This document shows positions 22,423 through 33,000 of a stretch of 64,000 nucleotides of DNA, in pieces. The first letter of the stretch is position 1; every line of letters begins with the position of its first letter. Under the pieces are notes generated by a model. That model made no database searches. It worked only from the letters and a program-made list of their open reading frames with translations, and was not told the origin of the DNA. A program made the translations under genes and the position numbers. The DNA is from Fonsecaea monophora (taxonomy: Eukaryota > Ascomycota > Eurotiomycetes > Chaetothyriales > Herpotrichiellaceae), in the NCBI RefSeq assembly GCF_001642475.1, contig NW_019173949.1, positions 310,001 through 374,000 on the forward strand. Direction: 5' to 3'.

Positions 22423-23831
22423 AGAATCCAATACCTTCTGAGATGCCCGGAGCCTCTGGGAACACCTGCCTATTTCTCGTCGACAAGCGGAGGACAGGAC
22501 TTTCGCACATTCTCAAAACGGTCGACACGGAGGCAGTTCTCCATATAACAAAATATTACGGGCCCAACAAACAACAATCCCGATTTTGGGACGAGATTTT
22601 CTAAAAGTCGAATAAACTTCTTCACGGGTTCTTACATATATCCTGAAGTCAACTTGTACCACGGCACGCCGCAATCCAGGGTCTATCTCGGATGTACCCC
22701 AGAATCTAGACTTGCCTCATCCAGGAAATGGCGCTCGCTGCATGGTAATGGCTTGGTCAGCACGTTATCGGCATGTGAATTGGGGTTGCTGACATACTAT
22801 CGCCCACACAGTCAGTGAAGCCGTTGGGGGCATTCTTCTTCAAGAGGATCCTGCTAGCATCTGCACAGTCATTCAAGCTAAAGGGGGAAGGAGCGGTGAA
22901 TGAGCGGGACAAGCAAGATATGCTAACCGATAGAGGTTTTCTACGTCGCAGTTCTTATCAACAACCACGGTCGCCGAAGAGCTTTGGGGAATGGAGGCAT
23001 CAGAGTGACCGATGCTTTGGTAAGATGTTGAGGTTCGTGGTTGGCTCAGCTATTGTACGAGGTTGCTAGACCGCATGTCGAAGCCGAGTGCGTCTTTTTG
23101 GGAATGCATCGTATTCGGCTCCGAAGATCAGGGGAAATGGCGAGATTGTCCGAGACTTTACCATGTCGTCATGTTTCCGGAAGACTCGGAACATGTTCAG
23201 ACACATCTGTGATTGGTTGTAATCCGCCATCAAATTCCCACCTTCCCAAAGATCTCTCTACTGTCAATGACGTCGTGCCCAACAAGAGCACCCATCCCTT
23301 CTCTTCTGCAGTAGTTGCACATATTGCTACCAATGCCTTGGTACTTGGCAGTGGCTCATACCTCGCATCTCACCGTTATATCCGACTACGTTGCATGTGC
23401 ATCTCCCGGCCATTAATGCTCAACGAGGCATGGCACACGAGACCTTTCCGGATCTCGCTCTCTCCGATTCTGTGCGGCCATGTCGCAAAGTAAATGGCTC
23501 CGCCATGAGTAGTCACCATCGACACGAGCCAATGGGCCGGCAGTCATCTTGCAGTTACATCTGGAATATCTCCGTCATTGCCTCACGGTTTCCCAGAATG
23601 ATGTAGTAAGGCCCTAGCAGGTTACTTAATCATTAGCATTAGTCTCCCGCAAACGTGCCGCATTGAGTGAATTCGGACACAACATTTTTCTTCATATTGA
23701 CCTGTTGCCTCCAGCCAAACTGTACTTTGACATCCAGCTTCTCCATCTCTCCATCCACCACCTCCACCTGCGCCTCTAGCCCTCAACTCTCTCAACTCTT
23801 ACTTCCAACAACTCTCTCGAACCCTATCAAA
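22423..23831. other. 1.4-kb intergenic region
   Basis: Between two co-oriented genes. The open frame at 23041-23493 has no domain-like features and I did not accept it. The last 100 bp is a CT-rich leader (ccatctctccatccaccacc at about 23744-23763). Confidence 0.4.
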
Positions 23832-24858
23832 ATGTGGTGGCTCAGTGCTTGGTGGTTCCCCGTGATCTCGGCGGGCATGTACGTTGTGCCGACACTCTGT
23901 CTAGTCTGAACAATGTTACTGACTTTCCTCACACAGGTGGCTCGGCATGCTGCTGGCCATGTTCTGCTCCTGGGAAGCCAACGGACATCCTCACCTACCG
24001 TCTATGAGCGCAGACCAGCACATAGCCTACATATCTGACATTGGGGCATTTGGACTGAAACCGCTCTTCATCACCGGTTCCGTCGTCACCACCGTCTTCC
24101 TCGACCTGGGTTTCATGTCGGAGCGATGGCTTCGACACTATGGTCGTCTGGCACCAAACACCTCCCGCGTCCAGTCCGCGCTCTCGAGTTGTGCCATCTT
24201 CTTCGCCATCGCAGGCACCTGCGGTCTGATCTTTCTGTCCATCTTCGACACCTACCATCACCACAAAGTTCATGACGGATGTCTGCTTCTCTTTATTGGT
24301 GGATACATCATCTCGGCCATCTTCCTCTGCGCGGAATATCAACGACTTGGCGTCCACTACCGCCAGCACCGCGTCCTGCGCATTTCCTTCTGGGTCAAAC
24401 TTGCCTTTATCATTCTCGAGATTATTCTCGCCATCGTCTTTGCCACTACATCGTGGAACAACCACGAAAATGTTGCTGCTGTTTTCGAGTGGATTGTCGC
24501 CCTCATCTTCACCTTTTACGTCCTCTCGTTCCTGCTCGACCTTTGGCCTTCGGTGCGGTCGAAGCGCCACGTCCCTCAGGGCTGGAGAGAAAGAGAAGCG
24601 GAACTCGAGAAAGAAGCCGGAAGGAACGGAGGCCTGCCTCCTCTTGACCAAGGGCCGGCACCGATCACCTCGGACCAAAATGCAACCACCTATCAAAACA
24701 ACGACACCTACGACAACACTGCCACCGAAGGGTATCGTGGGACCAACATGACGGCTGGTCAGGGTTCCCACATCCAGTCTGCCCTGTCCAAATACCCTGT
24801 CGAACACAATGACCTTGGACGTCAGAAACGATGGGGCGTTGGTCGGTTCCGATTTTAA
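23832..24858 (+). CDS. Sfk1/Frag1/DRAM-family membrane protein
   Basis: Two exons, 23832-23878 and 23937-24858, with a 58-nt intron (GTACGT...CACAG); 322 residues. Exon 1 encodes the first hydrophobic segment (MWWLSAWWFPVISAGM), which continues as WLGMLLAMFC. Then come YISDIGAFGLKPLFI, a TM with CAIFFAIAGTCGLIFLSIFD, HDGCLLLFIGGYIISAIFLC, SFWVKLAFIILEIILAIVFA and FEWIVALIFTFYVLSFLLDL. This six-segment pattern with YISDIGA is the Frag1/DRAM/Sfk1 family. Yeast Sfk1 is a plasma-membrane protein tied to PI4-kinase signalling and lipid asymmetry. The C-terminal 90 residues are polar and cytoplasmic. Confidence 0.85.
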
Positions 24859-25874
24859 GCTGCCTGTCGGGTTTTTGAGCGTTATTCTTGTACATTAATT
24901 CAGGGGTTTTGGAAACGACACATGAACACCATGATGAGCCATGGCCTATAACGGACAAAAGCAATGTTTGGCGATTCTAGCTTTGGGTATCAGGCATTGC
25001 AGATAACGGATGAAACAAAATATAGAAAGCAAACCCTGCAAGACGCGGAAATGGTCAATGATAATTTATAGTAATTGTACAAATACTACAACCTACAACT
25101 TTATGACTCTACAGATCATCACTTACAAAGCCAAAAAGACGCTGGCACCTGTTCCTGCATCGCCATCTCTCTTGAGGCCTGATCCAAGCCCTTATACTGC
25201 TTTCGACCGTGACTGCCCCAGCATCAAGGCACCGTCATACGGACGCAAGGGGCGGACGGCGATGGGCAATTAATTCCTCAGATCTGATAAAGGGTGAGAA
25301 ACACCCATACGCCCCTCCACGTGCTGTGCACCTTTCACATCACATCGGGCCAGGGAAGTAAGTTACTGACTTACAAATCTCTCGAGCAACCATTTCCAAC
25401 CCACGCGGCGGACTGGAAGGAACGTACCGCGTAGACGACAGCTACCGGATGAAGACATGCTTGCCGGGCGACCGGGCCTGTCTGCTCCGAGCCACCGCGC
25501 GTGCAGTAGGGACCTCCAGTGCATGTGTGCACATTTCGTTTGTCGCTCTTCTATTTTCAAAGCACACTGCGTGTTCCTTCCTGGTGCGAAGAAGAAGAAC
25601 CTGTCCTGTCACAGCAAATCCTCCATGCCTGCACTGCACCGACCCTGTCCGCTTCGGGCAATCCCCGCGGCCTTTCTTGCTTGATGCAGGCACGGATTTC
25701 CACATCCAATCGGACGAGGTATAAAGAGGTTCTAAAGAAAGACACTTGCATACAGATAGATACACCACGTACGTCGCCGTCGATGGCATATTTAAGAAGA
25801 AGCCCGTATTGCGTGGGCTTCGGGAGTGGTCTCGGCTGCGGTAAAGCACTCACAGAGTCTCGAAAAGCCCAACA
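24859..25874. other. Intergenic region before the SNG1-like gene
   Basis: About 1 kb with no supported gene. The frame at 25519-26301 overlaps the next gene out of frame and is a shadow. A core promoter is listed separately. Confidence 0.4.
25706..25726 (+). promoter_or_regulatory. CCAAT and TATA elements before the SNG1-like gene
   Basis: CCAAT at 25706-25710 is followed by TATAAAG at 25720-25726, 149 bp upstream of the ATG at 25875. The spacing suits a fungal TATA promoter, although CCAAT this close to TATA is unusual. Confidence 0.45.
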
Positions 25875-27362
25875 ATGCCTCTCCAGTACCAGATCGGGCC
25901 GTTTCAAGCCCCTTTGCTCCTCGACGACGAGAGTGTCCGGTCAACCAACCTATCAAAGCAATCCTCACACTCTGAAAACCTGCCTGACAGGGCCCCTTTT
26001 CTGCTCCGTGCCCACAGTAGCACCTCGAGGAGCTTCTACACGCCCGAGCCGCAGCCGGCCCGAGCCTCTTTCCTCTCACGAGCCAACAGTCGCCATTCAC
26101 ACGCACCGGAAAAGACATCCTACCACTCCCTACAAGCAGATTTGGGCGACAGATCTGGGCAGGAGTTCTGGCTGCACACGCGAAAGTCTTTTCTTCTCAA
26201 GATCGCAGTCGTCTTCGTCCTGCTGCAGCTGCTTTTCCTGGCAAACTTGTCATACCTCTATGGGTCTCTGTGGGGATCCAACAGCCGTGTCTCCTCGTTG
26301 AATGTTTTGTGGCTGGACCTCGACGGTGGGACAATCGGTGACTCTGTTAACAGTGCTTACGAGAGCCTTCGAGGCCCCAGCTTCCCTTCATTTGAGAAGC
26401 CTCCTGCCACTGGACCGAGCTCTCTTGCTGAAGCAGAGGACGCCGTCAAATCTGGCTCGTACTGGGCGGCTTTCGTGGTAAACCCAAATGCGTCGGCGAG
26501 GCTTGATCGTGCCCTCGCCGGTGGCCAAGCGGCTCAGACCTACCAGGCCTCGGATGCCCTCACATACATATGGAACGAGATCAGATACCCTCCATTCTCG
26601 GACGAGGCGCTTGAGTCCAACTTTGAGGTTCTCGCAGAGGCCGCCGAACAAGACTATCACCACAGCCATGGCCAAGCCGTGCTGCAGACTCTGAACCGAA
26701 ACCACAGCGCCGCCGTGCAGGTCCTGTTCCATCCTATCGGGGTCTCTGCTGTCAACATTATGAAAGCCACTCACCCGACAAGGCTGCTATACAACACAGC
26801 GACGATGGTGATGCCAGTGCTTGAACAGTTCTTTTTCGTGTTAATTCTAAACGGTCTCTCCAATGAACTGGGGATATACAAACAGGTGCCCGCGACTACC
26901 ACTGGGATTATCCGCGTGCTTTTTGCCTCTGGCTACACCCTGTTCTCCGGACTCGGCATGGCTGGATACATCTGGGCATTCCGAGAATCATGGTCGGTTG
27001 ATGCGGCGCAGTTTGCCTTGACATGGATGACCTTTTGGTTGCTCCACATGGTGCACTTTGTCGTTGTCGACACAGCGGCCGCCTTCTGGCCTGTCCCCGT
27101 CATGCCATTTTTCATTCTGACCTGGATTGTTATCAACTTGTCGAGCTCCATCAGCCCACCCGAGCTCAATCCGGCGTTCTATCGCTGGGGCTTTGCCCTC
27201 CCGGACAACGAGGCATACGCTCTCCTGACAGACATTTGGTCTCGCGGTGCAGTCCCCGTGGTCCACCGCGGTCTCCCGATCTTGTTTTCCTGGCTGCTCG
27301 TTGGATTGGGCACTGCTACCTTTGGTCACTTTCGCCGTTGTCGACTTGCTCGTGAAAAATGA
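25875..27362 (+). CDS. SNG1/DUF3533-family membrane protein
   Basis: Intronless, 495 residues. A polar N-terminus of about 100 residues precedes a first TM segment (LLKIAVVFVLLQLLFLANLSYLYG, about 106-128). A large extracytoplasmic loop follows with NVLWLDLDGGTIGDSVNSAY and GSYWAAFVVNPNAS, then four to five TM segments from about 310 to the end. This layout is that of the SNG1/DUF3533 family, named for the yeast nitrosoguanidine-resistance protein and related to ABC-2-type and YhgE-like exporters. A transport or membrane-lipid role is possible; the substrate is unknown. Confidence 0.85.
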   Translation: MPLQYQIGPFQAPLLLDDESVRSTNLSKQSSHSENLPDRAPFLLRAHSSTSRSFYTPEPQPARASFLSRANSRHSHAPEKTSYHSLQADLGDRSGQEFWLHTRKSFLLKIAVVFVLLQLLFLANLSYLYGSLWGSNSRVSSLNVLWLDLDGGTIGDSVNSAYESLRGPSFPSFEKPPATGPSSLAEAEDAVKSGSYWAAFVVNPNASARLDRALAGGQAAQTYQASDALTYIWNEIRYPPFSDEALESNFEVLAEAAEQDYHHSHGQAVLQTLNRNHSAAVQVLFHPIGVSAVNIMKATHPTRLLYNTATMVMPVLEQFFFVLILNGLSNELGIYKQVPATTTGIIRVLFASGYTLFSGLGMAGYIWAFRESWSVDAAQFALTWMTFWLLHMVHFVVVDTAAAFWPVPVMPFFILTWIVINLSSSISPPELNPAFYRWGFALPDNEAYALLTDIWSRGAVPVVHRGLPILFSWLLVGLGTATFGHFRRCRLAREK

Positions 27363-28246
27363 TCAACCGCCCGAAAGATAGTGCTGTGGGTGAGGTTCTA
27401 AACAATCTACGACAAGGAACGATAAAACGAGTTTGCGTTGCACACTTTGAATAGAGGTATGTTGGGCGTTGGCATGGAACTGACTTTGAATTTTGACACA
27501 TAAATGTATTGGCTGCATTGGCGCGGGTCTTGAAGAATGTAGGAAGAGAATCCCGAATCTCGAGCTCGACGACTTGTTGTATTGGAAAGTGGAGTATGTG
27601 GTTCTAGCGAGTGCGTCTCATTTATTACATCATCGCCTGCCTCCAACCTATCTGTGGCAAGACGGCAATAGCATTCGGGTGGCGGCCGGAAGAGGGAAAA
27701 TCTTCTTCATAATTCTGAAATCTCCGCAGCCCAAAGCTGATTTGCGATGGTCTTTTAACGACGACAGTCTCCACCAAAGACAAGGCTGGCTTGGCAGGGG
27801 TAGCGAACGAAGCGCTCGCAAATCAGATCTCTGATGTGAGCTTTGTGCGAGAAGTCCTCCGCCCGTACCGAGTACTCTGATGCCGAGCTGGCAGAGATAA
27901 TGACGGGAGCCACACCCCTAGGATGTCCTGAAGATCTGCAGGAATTTCGGTTCGTCCACGTCGGTGCAAACCATGAGGCGTCGGCTTTTGTTGGGCCCTG
28001 AGTGTTAGCCAGTGCAACAGGCGCAAATCGGAGTGAATGCGAGTCTCTGTTCATGCGCAACTAGGCAGGGCCTCCCATGTGCCTTCGCTGTCCAGGGTAT
28101 TCTGGCCGCGGCGCATGTGAGCCAGCACGGAGTAGATCTTGGCCATTTTCGGAATCCACAAATGAAGATTTCACATGGTGGTGGTGCTGCACCAACAGCG
28201 CGCACGTATCCTTACTACGAATGTCTGGGGTTCCCCTTCAAGGACA
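27363..28246. other. Convergent 3' region
   Basis: 884 bp between the SNG1-like gene (plus) and the HeLo-like pseudokinase gene (minus). Open frames at 27493-27834 (plus) and 27755-28060 (minus) show no domains. Nothing else seen. Confidence 0.4.
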
Positions 28247-29746
28247 TCAATTCATCACTGTCGATAGCTCCTCCAGCTTACCAAGGATCTCTTGCACATA
28301 CCTGACCGACCCTACCTCTTCATTTTCGCCGATATGTAGACAAGTCAGAATGATATCCCGATATTTTCTGCCCATGACAACACTGAGATGTTGCGCCATG
28401 TTCAGTAACTTGTCCTTGACCTCCGCGGGGGTCTTGCCCTGAAAATCGCCCAGTTTCTCGTCAATAGCCTTCCAGAGTCCTATCTCCAGCAGGACCACCC
28501 CTAGGCTGTACAAATCGTGGCACATCGAGAAGCGCTCAGCGGGCGTGACTCCCTGGCGGCCAGGGTGACGGTATATGTCTACGCCCGTCGTCGACGCTTC
28601 CTGAAAGGCCAATGGCGCGGATAACGCGGTATTTTGTCGCGCGTATGGGAACCCGACCAGATATGGGCTGCCAATCAAGTATGGGAATCGATGTTTGGCG
28701 TCAGCTTGGTTGCCCTCCAAGATCAAAATATTGTCCGACTTCAAGGATTTGTGGACCTGTGGCGAGGTGAGTGAGGAATTTAGAGCATCAAGGTCCATAC
28801 ATACCCAACCCATAGCATGTACATAGAGCAATGCTGTGGCAATCATGCTGGCCACGTGAAAGCGTCGATTTAGAGGGTGCAAAAGCCTTTTAGTCTGGCT
28901 GGTCTCTCGAAACAGATCATGCAGGGTCCGTAGCTGCTGCCCAGGTTGGGGTGACAAGTGAGAAGGGATACCGTAGACAAGACCGTACCTGTCGTGGGCG
29001 GCATCGACGAAGAAGGCCGAGCACTGAAGACAGCCCATGGTGACCGGATTGGCCATACTCAAAATCGTTGCCAGTTCCTCACAAGAGTCTTTCGATTCTA
29101 ACAGACGAGATTGAGCATAGTACTCCACGAACGAAACCCGACCTTTGTACTCAGCCACGTAGCTTTCCAGCGAGCGATTTGTCCTCTCCCGCAGCTCAAC
29201 AGCGTCTGGCTCACACCGCAAATTGGCGACATTCGCCTGTGATTTATGGGCTTTCATGGTCTCGACCTGACGGAGAACAAAAAGGCCCGGAGAGTCTTGT
29301 TCCGTCGCTGCCTCACGGCTCAGGTCCAAAAGAGTCTTCAAATTAGCAGGCAACGCGACGAGTCGAACGTCAAAGCGTTGTGTCCATTCGTAGAGCTCTT
29401 TCTCCAGCTTTTGGATGTCCTTGGCTCGCAAAGCCCACATCGCTTGTGTCCAGAGCCGCAACAGACCCCTTGTTTGCACTTTGAATCTTGCGCTCTCAAT
29501 ACCTTCAAGAAATACACGGAGGTATTCGGCCAATTCGTTCAACAGATTCTCGTCGTCTTGGCTAAGGATTTGACTCTGCGAACGAGTTTTGCGGTCCTCA
29601 AAGTATTGCAGGATTCGGACAATGATTCTTTCGTCATATTTCAGGCGAACCGCAAGCGACGCGGCATCTTTGGAAAATGATTTGCATCCGTCGACGAATC
29701 TCCATATAATTCGCAGAGATGTCACCGTCGTCTGGAAGATATCCAT
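28247..29746 (-). CDS. HeLo-like domain plus pseudokinase protein
   Basis: Two exons, 29746-28805 and 28756-28247; the 48-nt intron (GTATGT...CCACAG) lies inside the catalytic-loop codons and its removal gives HAMGWVHKSLKSDNIL; 483 residues. Residues 1-170 are helical and resemble the fungal HeLo (prion-inhibition and propagation) fold: MDIFQTTVTSLRIIWRFVDG, a SFSKDAASLAVRLKYDE helix, then KLEKELYEWTQRFD. The C-terminal half is kinase-like, but the catalytic-loop Asp is replaced by Ser (HKSLKSDN, Ser318) and the DFG position reads GFP (349-351), so it should be catalytically dead. Such HeLo/kinase-like proteins are common in filamentous fungi and are linked to incompatibility and cell death. 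The gene is divergent from a kinase-ankyrin gene 344 bp away. The HeLo call needs profile support. Confidence 0.72.
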   Translation of the reverse strand: MDIFQTTVTSLRIIWRFVDGCKSFSKDAASLAVRLKYDERIIVRILQYFEDRKTRSQSQILSQDDENLLNELAEYLRVFLEGIESARFKVQTRGLLRLWTQAMWALRAKDIQKLEKELYEWTQRFDVRLVALPANLKTLLDLSREAATEQDSPGLFVLRQVETMKAHKSQANVANLRCEPDAVELRERTNRSLESYVAEYKGRVSFVEYYAQSRLLESKDSCEELATILSMANPVTMGCLQCSAFFVDAAHDRYGLVYGIPSHLSPQPGQQLRTLHDLFRETSQTKRLLHPLNRRFHVASMIATALLYVHAMGWVCMDLDALNSSLTSPQVHKSLKSDNILILEGNQADAKHRFPYLIGSPYLVGFPYARQNTALSAPLAFQEASTTGVDIYRHPGRQGVTPAERFSMCHDLYSLGVVLLEIGLWKAIDEKLGDFQGKTPAEVKDKLLNMAQHLSVVMGRKYRDIILTCLHIGENEEVGSVRYVQEILGKLEELSTVMN

Positions 29747-30090
29747 GGTAAAGCCCGCCTATTACTACCTACGCTCAACGTATCCCGCTGGTAATGTAAG
29801 AAGGCAGCCGCTGACAGACGAACGACGTGGGACCGCACGCTGGGCAGTTGGCAGGTGGAGGCTGGGAGGCTAGGCCGTCTTTGGCAAGCTTGTCCGATGG
29901 CCCGTCCCTGAGATTTGTTGTCGAATTCACGATACTCGCTATCGACTTGTTGGATTGAGGCTAAAGAGACCGACCGAGAGTTGACTGAAGAAAAGGAAGG
30001 TGAGTCGAGATCTGCACGTGACTAGCGCCAACACTGTAGGCAGTGATGTAACACGACTGAACACTTTTGGTTTCTTGACTTCGCTGTGAA
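29747..30090. promoter_or_regulatory. Shared divergent promoter, pseudokinase / kinase-ankyrin genes
   Basis: The 344-bp gap between the two start codons must contain both promoters, which makes co-regulation plausible. I see no strong TATA box on either strand. Confidence 0.5.
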
Positions 30091-33000
30091 ATGTCAACTT
30101 GTGCAGGTCTCCTATCGCATGAATCGAGAGAGACTTTTGAAAGTCCTCACCCAACTGCTACTTGCGTGATGTCGGCTGCGGAAGATTTGCCCGATGATGC
30201 TGACGTGGAAGCTGCAGAATACAGTTTTCCTTCAGTTGCTTCTAACTTCTCTGGTGTTCCCATATTGCCGTCCTTGTCATCCTCTGCATGTGTCTCCCTA
30301 CCAACGGCCGACAAGGAGCAGGTAGACGAGAAACAGACTGGACATCGAACATGGCTTGACTTCTTTCTAAACATCGAAGACTGTGGCGTCATCTTCGTTC
30401 CTTACGACAGGCTACAGCGCGGTCAAGCCATTGGCAAGGGTCACACTGGGGCCGTCTTCAAAGGCTCATTCAATGGGAGACCGGTTGCTCTCAAGTATAC
30501 CAACATCGATCCAACGCGACCGCCCTCAGTCGCAAAAGAGCGTCAGAATGATGCTTTGTTGAAGGAGACCGGCATGGAGTTAAGGGTAATGACACATCCA
30601 GACCTGCGCCGGCACGCTAACATCATCGATATCCATGCTATTTCATTGAAGCCCGAATTGCTCACCGAAGAGTCAGAAGGAGACCTTGAGGACGGCCAGC
30701 CTCAAGATGAATTGGGGCTGCCGCTGTTGCAACCTGTGATAGTGATGGAGCTCGCCGTCACAGATCTCAGGACCTTTATGCTGTCCAACGCGTTAACAGC
30801 GCCGGAGACGCGGGCACGACTTGCAAGTGAGGTGACTCACGGGATCTCCGGCCTACACAAAGCGGATGTCACGGTCGGCGATATCAAACCTGACAACATA
30901 CTCCTCTTTCGCAATTCTGACGGTTCCCTAACTGCCAAAATAGCAGATTTTGGGTTCGCAAGGGGTGCGGCTAACTTGGTTTCATCACCAGACGTTGAAC
31001 GAGAAGTTCGAGGCAGTACTCATCCATGGCGTGCCCCCGAGGTCAGAAGCCCGCTCGCTGTATTGTCCGCACAATTATTAACTGAAGGGGATTTAGCATT
31101 GGGATTTGGATGACAAAGCCTGTCCTCCAACGATGAGGGATTGGCTGTTTCGATGCCAGGATTCGTATTCCCTGGGGCTCGTTCTTGCATTCATTCTTTT
31201 TGATTTCGATCCGGAAAAGGAGCCACGGCTCGAGGCCAAGGCGCCAGGTGGCACGCCATCGCTCCGAGACATTGCTCCCTCTCGGAACTTCAACGACCTA
31301 GTCCCTGCACTTAGCCGCTACGCTAGTCACAGGCTTTTGAATACCTTGTGGGCAGAATTCCGTGCTGCTGCGTATGCCTTGGACGACTGTGTGAAGTGCC
31401 GGGCTGACTTTGATAAGGATGGCGAATCAAGCTTTCAAGCCATCATTGTACAAGAGCTGGTTTGAAGAACATCCTGATCTGGTGACTGCTTTGAACTACG
31501 TCCTTGTAACCACTCTGGAATGACTGACACATACTGTGGTAGATCGACAGGACGATAAGCCAGACACCGCCAACACCAGACAGCGAACAATCTCTACCCA
31601 AGACTTACCTCGTGCCATACTTGCTTACAGCTGATCCATTGAGACGAATGCCTGTAATCATATTCCAGAGATTCCTGTTGTGGGTGCATTGTCATTGCAG
31701 GTAGACATGTTCTGACTTGGACTCTAGCCCCGACCCCCTACACGATCAGACGCCCTATAGCACCGATAGACACCAGTCATCTAGAAGCACTCGGAACAAT
31801 ATGGTCTCCTTCTATACGAAGGCTTCTGCTGTTGGGGAACAAGAGAGAGCGCATCCAACTAGGGTGAGTACGATTTGCATTTAACCACGTGTTTGCTGCA
31901 TCTCAGTGTTGCTGCATGTAGGACATGCCACCAGCGGTCAGACGGGTACTATTTCAACGAATGAGGGCAGAAGCTGAGCATGCCAATCCTTGGTCCGAGC
32001 ATCGCAAGATCATGTCGATCTGCTATGGACAAGGCTTTGGCTGCAAGAAAAACGCAGTCCTGGCCAAACGGTGGAACGACAGCCTTGCCATGGCGCAGGT
32101 AAATCCGGACTGCACCGGTGACGATTTTACTCGTGTCCTCTCTGCACGACACCAGGCCCTTTGGGCCAGCACAGTTCAAAGTTTCAGCTTACCCGATGGG
32201 CTTGGTGAGCCGGATCTGTACCGGTGGTATATCTCTGACATTCTACTCGACGCGACCCATATGATGTATCCGATGCATCCCCGATTGTTGGCGAGATTCG
32301 TCAACATGTACTGCTCGTCGGACGGGATGCGCGATCTTGAGTACGCAAAGTTGTTTTGGCTAAAGCAAGAAATTACGTGGTCTAACTTCGTGGGTCGAAA
32401 CGTGAACGCTGCCATATATCCAGAGATGGCGCCTAAGAACGTGGACCTCGCCAATGAAACGACAAAGATGTGGGATCTTCTGGCCCCACGCCGACATGTC
32501 GTTCTTGCCGATGATGCGGAAACTTTGCTACGGGAACTGCCTCCGGAAAGCCTCCAAGGCGACTCTGACGAGGCTGAGAGATCCCGGACAGAAGCCAGGA
32601 TCTTATTCGAATTGTCCATTCGGATCAAACGGCCCAAGTGCTTCGAGTTGTTGTTTCGCCAATACGGCCAACGGTTGAAAGCGGAAACAGAGATGGCGCC
32701 TTCGGATCTTCAGACTACCGTTCGAGCTGGTGATACGGATGCCTTGGATTTTGTGCTGAACTATACACAAAACTTCACTGAACTTACCTCCGTGAACCTT
32801 TGGATCGACCTTGCCGAGTACTCTCAGGGTTATATTATTCGTCATGTGCTATACAGACTCGCTTATGCCACAGGGAAGACTGACTTCCTGCCGAGCTACG
32901 ACCCCCGAGCTCCTTTACCTCGCCACGAACATGCGGGGAATTTCAGAGCTCAGTCTCCGTTGGTGTGTAAAGCAATTGAGCAGGAGAACTGGTCCTCGTT

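Noticed and set aside
23041..23493. Plus-strand frame of 150 codons in the intergenic region
   Set aside because: No domain, weak start context, no conserved-looking motif.
25519..26301. Plus-strand open frame of 260 codons
   Set aside because: It overlaps the SNG1-like gene in another frame and shows Ser/Cys-rich chance composition.
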